Source: CAJXVA01 sp963761755 (lineage in GTDB: Bacteria; Myxococcota_A; Polyangia; Nannocystales; Nannocystaceae). Taken from it: a stretch of DNA of 64,000 nucleotides. Below are positions 37,366 to 45,675 of the stretch, piece after piece. Every line of letters starts with the position of its first letter. Position 1 is the first letter of the stretch. The position numbers and the translations under genes are program-made. Below the pieces are notes generated by a model, which was not told the origin of the DNA, did not search any database, and worked only from the letters and a program-made list of their open reading frames with translations. Where the stretch lies: the NCBI GenBank assembly GCA_963761755.1, contig CAVXIC010000008.1:186001-250000 (forward strand), given 5' to 3'.

Positions 37366-38845
37366 GACGTACCTGGGGCTGACCGACGACGACTTCGCCG
37401 CCAACCCGTACCGGCGCTACGCCGCGTCGGCGAACGACCAGATGAACTGGTGGCGGACGCAGGCGCAGGCGTCCCACTTCGTCGCCACGGGTATCGTCGA
37501 GTTTCACAGCACGCTGTACCGCCACGATTTTTCTCGGGCGTGGACCAAGTTCAACGGCTTCGCCAGCGAGCTCGCGCCGGAGCCCTACGATCTCTTCGTC
37601 GGGCCGCGCGGGGGCACCAACGATATCTTCTTGCAACTTCTGCGGGGCGAGATCGACTCCAACGGGTCCGAGGACTTTCTGCGCATCGGCACCAACGAAC
37701 GCAACTTCGTCTCGCAGGGCTGGCAGAACACCCTGCGGATCTCGCCGCGGACGAAGTGGGTCGACCAGGTCATCGAGGTCGGAGCGCGGCTGCACGCCGA
37801 CCGCATCTCCCGGCTGCACGACGACGACGACTTCTCGATGATCGCCGGCCGGCCGGTGCTCGTCGCCGGGACGCGAGAGATCACCACCCGCAACCGGGGG
37901 GAGGCGATCGCGGGGTCCTTCCACGCGGTGGACGAGATCCGGATCGCCAGGCGATACACGCTCAGTCCCGGCGCGCGCGTCGAGGTGATCCGCACCGCGT
38001 TCGTCGACGAGCTCGCCGCCGATGCCCAGCCCGATGCCCAGCCCGATGCCCAGCCCGATGCCCAGCCCGCGACCTCGGTCGACACCGTGTTCCTGCCGGG
38101 CATCGGCGCCCACGTGCAGGCCACGCCCTGGCTGGGCGTGCTGGCCGGCGTGCACTCGGGGTTCTCGCCCAAAGCGCCCGGACAGGGGCAGGCGGTCGAC
38201 CCCGAGCGGAGCATCAACTACGAGGCCGGGCTGCGCGCGGCCGGCCTGGGCGTTCGCGGCGAGGCGATCGGCTTCGTCAACGACTACTCCAATCTGGTGA
38301 CCAACTGCACGGTCTCCCAAGGCTGCGAAGACGCGCAGCTCGACGAGCAGTTCAGCGGCGGCGAGGTGCTGGTCGCCGGTGCGGAGACGCTGGCGGGCTA
38401 CCGCGCCGACCTCGACGGTGCAGGCTGGCTGGACACCACCGCGACGTACACCTACACCTGGTCGCGCTTCGGCAGCGACTTCAGCTCGGCCAGCCCGTTC
38501 CTGGGGAACGTCACCCGCGGCGACGCGGTGCCCTACGTGCCGGTGCATGTGGCCTCGCTGCAGTTCGCCGGCGGCATGAAGCGCTGGGGGACCCACGCGC
38601 AGCTGCAGTACAACGGTCAGATGCGCGACGTCCCCGGGCGCGGTCCGATCCCCGCCGACGAGCGCATCGACCGCTTCTTCACGCTCGACCTGGGCGGGAA
38701 CGTGTTCGTCACCCGGCGTGCGCAGGTCTACCTCAACCTCGGAAACGTCACCCGCAACGACTACGCGGTCTCGCGTCGCCCCTTCGGTCTCCGCCCCGGA
38801 GGCCGCTTCTCGGTGATCGTCGGCTTCAAACACAACTTCGGCTGA
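37358..38845 (+). CDS. TonB-dependent receptor, barrel half (frame-shifted)
   Basis: Continuation of the receptor in the third frame, from SNETYLGLTDDDFAANPYRR to the C-terminal strand ending FSVIVGFKHNFG, whose last residues have the pattern needed for the outer-membrane barrel machinery. Removing one base near 37357 (the G in ACTGTCC) turns the junction into STET-SNETYLGLT, which is the sequence expected for FecA-like receptors at this point. The extracellular part contains four DAQP units (38021-38068). Together with the plug half it would make an outer-membrane receptor of about 820 residues for an iron chelate, driven by the TonB-ExbB-ExbD genes that follow 9 bp later. Confidence 0.75.
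   Translation, partial: SNETYLGLTDDDFAANPYRRYAASANDQMNWWRTQAQASHFVATGIVEFHSTLYRHDFSRAWTKFNGFASELAPEPYDLFVGPRGGTNDIFLQLLRGEIDSNGSEDFLRIGTNERNFVSQGWQNTLRISPRTKWVDQVIEVGARLHADRISRLHDDDDFSMIAGRPVLVAGTREITTRNRGEAIAGSFHAVDEIRIARRYTLSPGARVEVIRTAFVDELAADAQPDAQPDAQPDAQPATSVDTVFLPGIGAHVQATPWLGVLAGVHSGFSPKAPGQGQAVDPERSINYEAGLRAAGLGVRGEAIGFVNDYSNLVTNCTVSQGCEDAQLDEQFSGGEVLVAGAETLAGYRADLDGAGWLDTTATYTYTWSRFGSDFSSASPFLGNVTRGDAVPYVPVHVASLQFAGGMKRWGTHAQLQYNGQMRDVPGRGPIPADERIDRFFTLDLGGNVFVTRRAQVYLNLGNVTRNDYAVSRRPFGLRPGGRFSVIVGFKHNFG
38021..38068 (+). repeat. 12-bp x 4 tandem repeat in the TonB receptor
   Basis: Four perfect head-to-tail copies of GATGCCCAGCCC, coding DAQP four times, in a region between barrel strands that is likely exposed. 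Copy-number change would keep the frame. Confidence 0.9.
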
Positions 38846-38854
38846 GAACCCCCC

Positions 38855-39499
38855 ATGGATGCGAACTCGATTGGTGCCCTTCTTCAACAAGCCGGCTGGA
38901 CGATGGCTCCGCTGTACCTGTGCTCGGTGTTGGCCATCATGGTCGCCGCGCGCAAGTTCCTCGATCTCCGGGCCGCGCGGCTGCGCGACGAGTCGTGGGT
39001 CCAGCCGGTGCTCAATGCGCTCAACGAAGGCGGTGCGATGCGTGCCACCGAGCTCGCGCGCAAGAGCGGTCACCCTGCCGGGCGCGTCGCCGCCACCTTG
39101 ATCGAGGCGCTGCAGCACAACCCCGGCCAGGCCGAGGCCGAGACGGGCCGGGTGGGGATGGAAGAGGTCGCGAACCTCGAGCGCAACCAGCGACCCCTCG
39201 CGCTCATCGCCGAGATCGCACCCCTGCTGGGCCTGCTGGGCACCGTGGTCGGCATGGTCGAGCTGTTCGCGGGAATCTCGGAGGCGCAGGCGTCGGGCAG
39301 CATGGTCATGGCCGCGCTCTCCGGCGGCATCTGGAAGGCCCTGCTGACCACGGCGGCGGGTCTGAGCATCGCGGTGCCCACCCTCGCGGCCCACGCGTAC
39401 ATCTCCAGCCGCGTCGACCGGTTCCGCGTGCAGCTCACCTCGATCGTGCAGCGGGTGCGCTACGCCGCGACGCTGGTCGCAGAAGAGGACGCGCCGTGA
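38855..39499 (+). CDS. exbB: ExbB/TolQ-type proton channel protein
   Basis: A 214-residue inner-membrane protein of the MotA/TolQ/ExbB family. It has an N-terminal membrane helix (APLYLCSVLAIMVAARKFLD), a cytoplasmic loop, and the paired helices with IAEIAPLLGLLGTVVGMVELF and IWKALLTTAAGLSIAVPTLAA, the latter holding the conserved Thr and Pro of the proton path. It energises the TonB-dependent receptor. It lies 9 bp behind the receptor and overlaps exbD (GTGA), in the order receptor-exbB-exbD-tonB. Confidence 0.9.
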   Translation: MDANSIGALLQQAGWTMAPLYLCSVLAIMVAARKFLDLRAARLRDESWVQPVLNALNEGGAMRATELARKSGHPAGRVAATLIEALQHNPGQAEAETGRVGMEEVANLERNQRPLALIAEIAPLLGLLGTVVGMVELFAGISEAQASGSMVMAALSGGIWKALLTTAAGLSIAVPTLAAHAYISSRVDRFRVQLTSIVQRVRYAATLVAEEDAP

Positions 39500-39915
39500 A
39501 CCCGCTGGACTTCACCCGAACGACGCCGGACCGGCCGCGGGTGAACCTCTCGGCGCTGATCGACGTGGCCTTCATCCTGGTGATCTTCATCGTGCTCACC
39601 GCGACCTACCGCGAGGACCGCGACATGGACGTCTCCCTGCCGCAAACCAGCCGGGTGCCGCTCAACGAAGCGCAGGGGCTCATGGTCCTGGTCCGCGCCG
39701 ATGGACAGGTGGAGATTGAAGGGCAGACCTATCCACCCGACGCCGTCTTCGCGACGCTGCAGGGCCTGGCCGCCGCGCATGACAGCGTGGTGCTGCTCGC
39801 CGACCGGCAAGCCGCGGTGGAGGCGGCCGTGCGGGTGCTCGCCGATGCGCGGGCGGCTGGGTTCGCCTCGGCCTCCATCGCGACGACCGAGCCTCAGGGG
39901 GCCGCGGCGCCTTGA
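39496..39915 (+). CDS. exbD: ExbD/TolR-type biopolymer transport protein
   Basis: A 139-residue protein with a short cytoplasmic N-terminus, one membrane helix (NLSALIDVAFILVIFIVLTA) that contains the essential Asp of ExbD (LIDVAF), and a periplasmic domain ending SASIATTEPQG. The block VVLLADRQAAVEAAVRVLAD is the usual ExbD strand-helix element. The start is a GTG whose last bases overlap the exbB TGA, and the stop overlaps the tonB TTG start, so all three are translationally coupled. Confidence 0.9.
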   Translation: MNPLDFTRTTPDRPRVNLSALIDVAFILVIFIVLTATYREDRDMDVSLPQTSRVPLNEAQGLMVLVRADGQVEIEGQTYPPDAVFATLQGLAAAHDSVVLLADRQAAVEAAVRVLADARAAGFASASIATTEPQGAAAP

Positions 39916-40643
39916 ACCTTCGCCGCCACGCGGTGCCGCTGGCGATCGCCGCGGCGGCCCACCTCGCGCTCGCGCTGCTGCCGGTGCTGATCGATGACGC
40001 ACCGACGCCGGCGCCGCGAACGGTGGTGAAGATCGACTTCACCCAGCCGCCCGAGCCAGAGCCCGAGCCAGAGCCCGAGCCTGAGCCCGAGCCTGAGCCC
40101 GAACCCGAACCCGAACCCGAACCCGAGCCGCCGCCGCAGGCACGGCCGCAGCCGCCGCAGGCACGGCCGCAGCCAGAGCCCGCCCAGCAGCCGGAGCCCG
40201 CCGCACCGGTGCCGCAGGCCGACCCCGTGCCCGCGCCCGCGCGGCCCGAACCCGAGGCGGCGCCCAAACCTCCTGCCGCGCCGACGCCGACGCCGGCCCC
40301 ACAGCTGCCGCGGCCTGCCGGGCCCGACGGCAAGGGCAAGGCCGACATGCGCGGCTACGCCAAGGGCATCTATCGCGCGCTCTCGGGTGCGCAGCGCTAT
40401 CCGGCAGCCGCCCGGCGTCTGGGCCTGGAGGGCAAGGGCGCGGTCAAGGTTCGCCTGGATCGACGAGGTCGCTTGGTGGGCGCCCCCGTCATGCACACCT
40501 CCACCGGGCACGAGGTGCTCGACAACGAGGCCCTCGCGATGGTTCAGCGCGCGGCGCCGTTCGAGGCGCCCCCCGAGGCGTTCGACAAGGACGTCGCGAC
40601 CCTGGTCATCCCGGTGCACTTCTCGCTCAAGCGAGCGCGGTGA
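39912..40643 (+). CDS. tonB: TonB energy-transducing protein
   Basis: A 243-residue TonB. It has one N-terminal membrane helix (VPLAIAAAAHLALALLPVLI) with the conserved His, then an unusually regular Pro-Glu region (about 14 EP units at residues 46-74) and further Pro-rich segments to about residue 140. The C-terminal domain is TonB-like: YPAAARRLGLEGKGAVKVRL, a usual YP..A...G..G.v.v pattern, ending VIPVHFSLKRAR. The long Pro-rich region should span the periplasm. The start is a TTG inside the exbD stop (TTGA), which makes translation depend on exbD. Confidence 0.9.
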   Translation: MNLRRHAVPLAIAAAAHLALALLPVLIDDAPTPAPRTVVKIDFTQPPEPEPEPEPEPEPEPEPEPEPEPEPEPPPQARPQPPQARPQPEPAQQPEPAAPVPQADPVPAPARPEPEAAPKPPAAPTPTPAPQLPRPAGPDGKGKADMRGYAKGIYRALSGAQRYPAAARRLGLEGKGAVKVRLDRRGRLVGAPVMHTSTGHEVLDNEALAMVQRAAPFEAPPEAFDKDVATLVIPVHFSLKRAR

Positions 40644-40675
40644 CGCGCGACGACCTGCGGTAGCCTGCACGGCCC

Positions 40676-41593
40676 ATGGGCAGCCTCATCCTGCAGGAAC
40701 CGTGGTCGCGCGGACTGAGCGTGATGGTGCGCTTGGACGAGGTGCTCGTCCGCCGCCGCACGGCGTTCCAAGACCTGCTCATCGGGCGCAGCGCCCAGTA
40801 CGGGCTGTGCCTGATCCTCGACGACCTGATGCAGTCGGCGCAGTCGGACGAGGCCCTATACCACGAGCCGTTCGTGCACCCGGCGATGATGCTGCACCCC
40901 GCGCCGCGAAGGGTGCTGATCGGGGGCGCTGGGGAGGGGGCGACGGCGCGCGAGGTGTTGCGACACGGCGAGGTGGAGCGCGTCGTCGCCGTGGACCTCG
41001 ACGCCGAGGTCGTCGACGCCTGCCGCACGTTCCTGCCCCGGTGGAGCGAGGGCGCGTTCGACGACCCGCGGGTCGAGCTGCGCATCGAGCCGATCGAGGC
41101 GACCCTTGCCCGGGCCGCGCCGCGCTCGTTCGACGTCATCTTGCTCGACGTCACCGATCCCGTGGTCGCCGGTCCCTCGGTCGAGCTCTTCACGGCGCGC
41201 TTCTTCTCCGAGGTCGCCCGCGTACTGGCCGAGGACGGCGTACTCGTGGTGCAGTCCGGTCCGCTCGACCTCGCCGACCCGCGGGTGTTGTGCAGCGTGT
41301 GCACGACGATGCGCACCCAGTTCGGCTGGGTGCGGCCCATGATGCTCAACGTGCCGTCGTTTCACAGCGCCTGGAGCGTGACCCTGGCTCGAAAGGTGCC
41401 GGGGCCCACGGCGCCGCCGGGCCTCGAGACCCGCTTGAAGCAGCTGCAAGGCCTTCGGGTCTACGACGCCATCGCCCACCGCAGCCTGCTGCACCTGCCG
41501 CCTCTGGTCGCGTCGGCCCTGGACCAGCCCGGGGCGCTCATCACCGGAGGCGACGAACTCATCGCCTTCGGAGCCGGAGCCAGCGAGCGCTAG
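40676..41593 (+). CDS. speE: Spermidine-synthase-like aminopropyltransferase
   Basis: A 305-residue protein of the polyamine aminopropyltransferase family, which would transfer aminopropyl from decarboxylated SAM to putrescine or a related amine. It has the N-terminal beta part ending LCLILDDLMQSAQSDEALYH, the SAM loop RRVLIGGAGEGATAREVLRH, VDLDAEVVDACRTFLP and the catalytic-Asp segment DVILLDVTDP. The canonical GGGdG loop is varied to GGAGEG and the gate Asp-Ser-Thr-Asp to DVTDP, so substrate may differ. It lies 32 bp behind tonB, possibly in the same transcript. Its stop TAG is made by the inserted 166-bp element; before insertion it would have been TAA at the same place. Confidence 0.78.
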   Translation: MGSLILQEPWSRGLSVMVRLDEVLVRRRTAFQDLLIGRSAQYGLCLILDDLMQSAQSDEALYHEPFVHPAMMLHPAPRRVLIGGAGEGATAREVLRHGEVERVVAVDLDAEVVDACRTFLPRWSEGAFDDPRVELRIEPIEATLARAAPRSFDVILLDVTDPVVAGPSVELFTARFFSEVARVLAEDGVLVVQSGPLDLADPRVLCSVCTTMRTQFGWVRPMMLNVPSFHSAWSVTLARKVPGPTAPPGLETRLKQLQGLRVYDAIAHRSLLHLPPLVASALDQPGALITGGDELIAFGAGASER

Positions 41594-41756
41594 AGCGGCG
41601 ACCAGTTTGATTCCGGGCGCTGAGGTGCGTCTGGGGCCGTTCCTGGGTAGGAGCGTGGCCGAAGTTGTGTCGGGCACACCACGAGCGCCGCGCGACACCG
41701 TCAGGTGCGGCCCCAGGCGTGCATCAGCGCATGGAATCAAACTGATCGCCGCTCTA
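41591..41756 (-). mobile_element. 166-bp MITE-like element, copy 2
   Basis: Inverted copy of the element at 4550-4715: same length, TA on both sides, two mismatches. It lies in the stop codon of the spermidine-synthase-like gene. Taking out one TA and the element joins GCGAGCGC-TA to ACAGCCCG, giving TAA as the original stop. The 48 bp from here to 41804 hold no feature. Confidence 0.85.
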
Positions 41757-41804
41757 ACAGCCCGTGGCGAAACCCGGCGCGGCGGATAGCGAAGGATTCT
41801 TTCG

Positions 41805-42173
41805 CTAGGCCTTGAGCTCGAAGGCGACCAGACAGCGGGCCCCTCGAGCGCCCTCGCCGGTGCGATAGACGGGCCGGACGGAGGTCTTGCGGTCGTGCAG
41901 CGCCTCGGCGAGGAGCGAGACTTCGGCGCTGTCGAGCCGCTGCGCGGGGCAGGTCGAGCCGCCCCAGAAGTAGACGTCACGGCGCCCATCGGCGGTGCGC
42001 ACGCCGAGGCTGCCGTGGAAGGAGGCGTACTTGTCGGAGCCCTGGGTGTTGATCGTCAGGCTCACGACGCGCCCGACGTTGCCGTCTTCGTCGGCGAGCG
42101 CGGACTGAACGGGCGCCAAGGTGGTGAGGGCCACGGTCGCAGCACAAAGGAGGGAGGTCAGGGGGCGAGTCAT
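41805..42173 (-). CDS. Small secreted protein, 122 residues
   Basis: An exported protein of unknown function. A signal peptide (MTRPLTSLLCAATVALTTLA, cleavage after QSALA) is followed by a 95-residue domain with VVSLTINTQGSDKYASFHGS, FWGGSTCPAQRLD and RCLVAFELKA. The two Cys residues could form a disulphide, and the alternating hydrophobic pattern suggests beta strands. ATG 42173 was chosen over an upstream start at 42233, since it opens directly on the signal peptide. The 190-bp gap to cpoB must hold two divergent promoters. Confidence 0.7.
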   Translation of the reverse strand: MTRPLTSLLCAATVALTTLAPVQSALADEDGNVGRVVSLTINTQGSDKYASFHGSLGVRTADGRRDVYFWGGSTCPAQRLDSAEVSLLAEALHDRKTSVRPVYRTGEGARGARCLVAFELKA

Positions 42174-42363
42174 GCGTTGGGGCGTCCTGCGAAGGGGGAG
42201 TCGAACGACCGACGAGGGCCGAGGGGCCGGCATTCAGCCCCGATCCGGCCTCAAGCGTGCCCCAAGTCGGGCTTGCGGGTCTCGCGCCAGCCTCTCGGGG
42301 GACAGGCGGTCCGCGGCCGGTTTTTTCTGCCCCAGCGGGTGCGTTGCTAGCCTCGTGCTGGAC

Positions 42364-43281
42364 ATGGTTTGCGCGTCGATCCGCTATGGCACGGTTGCAC
42401 TGGGTCTGGGGCTCCTGGCTTCGGGTTGCTCGCACGCGGCCGCGCAGGCGGGTCCGGTCCCGCCCGAAGACCCCGCGGCCGAGCTGCGGCGCGAGAACGC
42501 GACGCTGCGTCGACGCGTGCAAATGCTCGAGGACCGGATGCTCCGGGTGGAGCGGGAGACCTTCGAGGACACCGAGCCGGTCGCCAAGCGGCCCGCGGGT
42601 CCGGCGAACCCGCCCGCGTACGAGGTGCGTGCCGAGACCGCGGGGGCCGGACCGTCGGCGAGCGCAGAGGAGGATCCAGACGCCGGGTACACCCTCGGAG
42701 AGCTTCAGCCCAGCGAGTACCAGGACGACTCGCTGTGGCGCGATCACTCCGGGCTCGCGGACGTCGAGCCCGAGACGCAGGCGCAGACGCAGGCACCGGG
42801 CACCGATGGTGGCAGCTATCGGCTCGTGGGCGATGAGCTGGTCCAGATGACCGAGCCGGGCCGCCCCAAGGTCGCGGACAAGCCCCTCCGCGGCCGGCGC
42901 GGTCGCAGCGTCAAGGCGCAGTACGACAGCGCGCTGGCGCTGCTGCGGGGCGGCAACCATGCCGCCGCTGCGCAGGCCTTCTCCGACTTCGTGGGCGCGC
43001 ATCCGCGCTCCGACCTCGCGGACAACGCGATGTACTGGAAGGGCGAGTCCTACTACGACCAAGGGCACTACGCGGATGCGTTGGCCGCCTTCACGGCCGT
43101 CATCGAGCGCTACGCGGGCGGCAACAAGGCCTCTGACGCGCTGCTGAAGGTCGGGCTTTGCTACGCCAAGCTCGGCGACGAGGGCAACGCGCGGGACGTC
43201 CTGCATCGCCTCATCGAGGCGTACCCTGGAGCGTCGGCCAGTGACGTCGCGCGCGTGAAGATCGCCGAGCTGTCCTCGTGA
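42364..43281 (+). CDS. cpoB: CpoB/YbgF-like TPR lipoprotein
   Basis: A 305-residue lipoprotein (ALGLGLLASGC). A coiled coil follows the lipobox (ELRRENATLRRRVQMLEDRM), as in the trimerising N-terminus of CpoB, then a Pro/Glu-rich linker of about 120 residues. The last 120 residues hold three TPR-type repeats with VKAQYDSALALLRGGNHAAA, NAMYWKGESYYDQGHYADAL and KVGLCYAKLGDEGNARDVL, the CpoB C-terminal pattern. CpoB works with TolA and the peptidoglycan synthases during constriction. The stop overlaps the GTG of the LysM gene. No tol-pal genes are in the window, so the assignment rests on domain order only. Confidence 0.75.
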   Translation: MVCASIRYGTVALGLGLLASGCSHAAAQAGPVPPEDPAAELRRENATLRRRVQMLEDRMLRVERETFEDTEPVAKRPAGPANPPAYEVRAETAGAGPSASAEEDPDAGYTLGELQPSEYQDDSLWRDHSGLADVEPETQAQTQAPGTDGGSYRLVGDELVQMTEPGRPKVADKPLRGRRGRSVKAQYDSALALLRGGNHAAAAQAFSDFVGAHPRSDLADNAMYWKGESYYDQGHYADALAAFTAVIERYAGGNKASDALLKVGLCYAKLGDEGNARDVLHRLIEAYPGASASDVARVKIAELSS

Positions 43282-44732
43282 ACCGGAGCGGACCCATGAC
43301 CCTCTCGCCTCGCATCATCTATGTCTTCGCGCTGACTCCGGGCCTGCTGCTGGGCGGCCCTGCTCCGGCAGCGGCGTGGCAGCCCGCACCCCAGGCCGAC
43401 GCACCCTCGGGCACGCCGATGTCGCCGGCGGTTCGGGCCGCAACGGGCGTACCTCCACAGGGAGCAACCTACGACCCCAGCACGCGGGCCGACCCGGGCG
43501 CGCGCTCGCAGGGCTCCGCGAGCGCCGGTGATGCCTCGTACGGCTCGACCGCCAGCACCGTGGCTCCGGACGGCAGCCTGATCAACGGGCTGCAGATCTA
43601 CGACGCCGACCTCGCGCCCAGCGACCCCGGATACACCGACGACACGCCGGACTACCACGTCGTGCAGAAGGGCGACACGCTGTGGGACATCTCGGGCTAC
43701 TACCTGGTCGATCCCTACCTGTGGCCCAAGCTGTGGTCGTGGAACGAGCACGTCACCAACGCGCACTGGATCTTCCCCGGCGATCGCGTGCGCTTGTACG
43801 ACCCGCTCCAGGGGCGTCGGCGGGACGAGGGGCCGACCATCGAGTACAAGCGCACCTCGCTGCCGCGCGGCCGCGGGGAGGGCACGTACCTGCTCAACCA
43901 GGTCGCGTTCGTGGACGCCTCGGAGTTCGAGACCTCGATGGAGGTCATCGGCGGCGGAGAAGCCAAGGTGATGATGGCGACGCTCGACACGGTGTACATG
44001 AGCTACGACTCGGGCAACCCGCCGATCCCCGGCGAGCGCCTGGTCGTGTACTCGCCCACCCGAGAGGTCCGTGACCCCAACGGCAAGGCGATCATCGGCT
44101 ACATCGTGCAGCTCATGGGCGAGGTCGAGGTCGAGACCGTGGCCCGCAAGGCGACCGAAGGGACGATCACCCGCGCGATCAACCCGGTCGAGCGCGGCTA
44201 CCGGGTCGGGCCACTGCGACGGGTGTTCCGCCGCATCGAGACCAAGGAAGCCACGGCGTCGGCGACTGGGGTCATCGCCGCGACGCTGACCGGCACCGGT
44301 CCCACGAACATCAAGATGAACAAGACGCGACGCTCTCGCCCGTCCGAGACGCTCGCGGGCGATCAGCAGTTCGTCGTCGTCAACATGGGCGCCTCGACCG
44401 GAGTCGAGGTGGGGAACGTGCTGCGGGTCATCCGCAAGGGCGATGAGTACACGCCCAAGCGCCAGTTCCACGTGCCCTACGAAGAAGGATGGCCGCGTCG
44501 CGTGGTGGGCGCGCTGCTGGTCGTCGAGGTCCAGCAGAACATGTCGCTGGCTGCGGTCGTCTACGCGCGCCGCGAGCTGGAGCAAGGAGACCACGTCGAG
44601 CTTCAGGGCCCCGGCCTGCAGGGCGAGCCTGGCTCCGAGGGCGGGGGCAAGCCCTCGGCCTCCGGCAACGCCGCTGCGGAGCGCGACGGTGACAGCGCCA
44701 ACGCCGAGGCCGGCTTCACGTTCGGGAACTAG
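43278..44732 (+). CDS. Exported LysM-domain protein
   Basis: A 484-residue exported protein. A signal peptide (RIIYVFALTPGLLLGGPAPAAA) is followed by a low-complexity stretch. One LysM domain (YHVVQKGDTLWDISGYYLVD to IFPGDRVRLYDP, about residues 117-175) is for peptidoglycan binding. The rest is a beta-rich domain of about 280 residues with FVDASEFETSMEVIGGGEAK, PIPGERLVVYSPTREV and FVVVNMGASTGVEVGNVLRV. This layout is known in deltaproteobacteria, with no defined role. The GTG start at 43278 overlaps the cpoB stop; ATG 43296 is a fair alternative. The pair probably acts at the cell wall. Confidence 0.8.
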   Translation: MNRSGPMTLSPRIIYVFALTPGLLLGGPAPAAAWQPAPQADAPSGTPMSPAVRAATGVPPQGATYDPSTRADPGARSQGSASAGDASYGSTASTVAPDGSLINGLQIYDADLAPSDPGYTDDTPDYHVVQKGDTLWDISGYYLVDPYLWPKLWSWNEHVTNAHWIFPGDRVRLYDPLQGRRRDEGPTIEYKRTSLPRGRGEGTYLLNQVAFVDASEFETSMEVIGGGEAKVMMATLDTVYMSYDSGNPPIPGERLVVYSPTREVRDPNGKAIIGYIVQLMGEVEVETVARKATEGTITRAINPVERGYRVGPLRRVFRRIETKEATASATGVIAATLTGTGPTNIKMNKTRRSRPSETLAGDQQFVVVNMGASTGVEVGNVLRVIRKGDEYTPKRQFHVPYEEGWPRRVVGALLVVEVQQNMSLAAVVYARRELEQGDHVELQGPGLQGEPGSEGGGKPSASGNAAAERDGDSANAEAGFTFGN

Positions 44733-44768
44733 TGTCCTGAGTCCGTAGTTCGTGCCGAAAAGAACGCC

Positions 44769-44842
44769 GCTCGCGGCGGCCGAGCTGAGACTCGAAGAGG
44801 CCTCACCGACAAGCGCTGCGAACGGCGCTCTCGGCCGCGAGC
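44769..44842. repeat. Inverted repeat in intergenic region
   Basis: GCTCGCGGCGGCCGAG (44769-44784) pairs with CTCGGCCGCGAGC (44830-44842) apart from a three-base bulge. It lies in the 200-bp gap between the LysM gene and the TSUP gene. It could end the cpoB-lysM transcript, but the loop of 45 bases and lack of a T run make that doubtful. Confidence 0.35.
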
Positions 44843-44932
44843 TCAAACCGGTCGGCGCTCGAGTTCTCAATCCGCAACTCTTGGGCCGGAAATCGGTTGG
44901 CATGCCCGCGCCGCCGGGGGCATAAACGGCCC

Positions 44933-45670
44933 GTGGAGCTGTTGTCCCTGGGCGCCGCGGTTGCGGCGACCGCCTTCGGACTCGCAGCCGGGATGCTGAC
45001 GTCGGCGGCCGGGTTCGGCGGCGGGCTCGTGGTCACCCTAGGGCTCTCGCTGGTGCTCGGGCCGGCCCACGCGCTGGCCATCGGGGCACCGGCCCTGATG
45101 ATCGGCCACACCCATCGCACGCTCACCATGCGCGACGCTGCGGATGCGAAGGCCGCGTGGGCGCTGTGTCTGGGGGCCATCCCGGGCTCCGCGTTGGGCG
45201 CGGTGGCTCTGGTCGCGCTGCCGGCCAGCGCGATCTGGTGGATTCTCCTGACCGCGACGCTGCTGGGCGTCGCCGAGTTCAGCGGCAAGATCCCCCGCAA
45301 ACTCGGCCGCCGGATGCTGGCGCCCGGCGGATTCGCCGTCGGTTGGCTGGCCGCGGTCGCGGGGGTGGGGGGCATCCTGCTTCCGGCGATCATGCTCGGA
45401 GCCGGCTTGTCCGGGGCCGCCTTCGTTGCGACGGCGGCGGTCGGCTCGGTGGCGGTGTCGGCCGTCCGCATCGTGGCCTACGGGGGCGCCGGACTCATCA
45501 CCGCTGACACGCTGTTGCTCTCGATCGGGTGCAGCGTGGGGGTGCTGGTCGGCAACGCGATCGGTCTTCGAATCCTCCGGGTGATGACCGGTCGGCGCCA
45601 GCGCATCGTCGCCGGCGTCGTGTTGGGTCTGTGCGTCGCGGCATCCGCGTACGGAGCGCTGGCCCCCTGA
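44933..45670 (+). CDS. TSUP (TauE/SafE) family anion exporter
   Basis: A 245-residue inner-membrane protein with about eight hydrophobic segments in two similar halves, as in the sulphite exporter TauE/SafE family. Halves are marked by GMLTSAAGFGGGLVVTLGLS and VAGVGGILLPAIMLGAGLSG, the two Gly-rich loops that face each other in the fold. Substrate is likely sulphite, sulphonate or another small anion. GTG 44933 opens on the first helix; upstream starts would add a basic extension without support. It is followed by the 11-bp repeats and dprA. Confidence 0.82.
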   Translation: MELLSLGAAVAATAFGLAAGMLTSAAGFGGGLVVTLGLSLVLGPAHALAIGAPALMIGHTHRTLTMRDAADAKAAWALCLGAIPGSALGAVALVALPASAIWWILLTATLLGVAEFSGKIPRKLGRRMLAPGGFAVGWLAAVAGVGGILLPAIMLGAGLSGAAFVATAAVGSVAVSAVRIVAYGGAGLITADTLLLSIGCSVGVLVGNAIGLRILRVMTGRRQRIVAGVVLGLCVAASAYGALAP

Positions 45671-45675
45671 GACCC

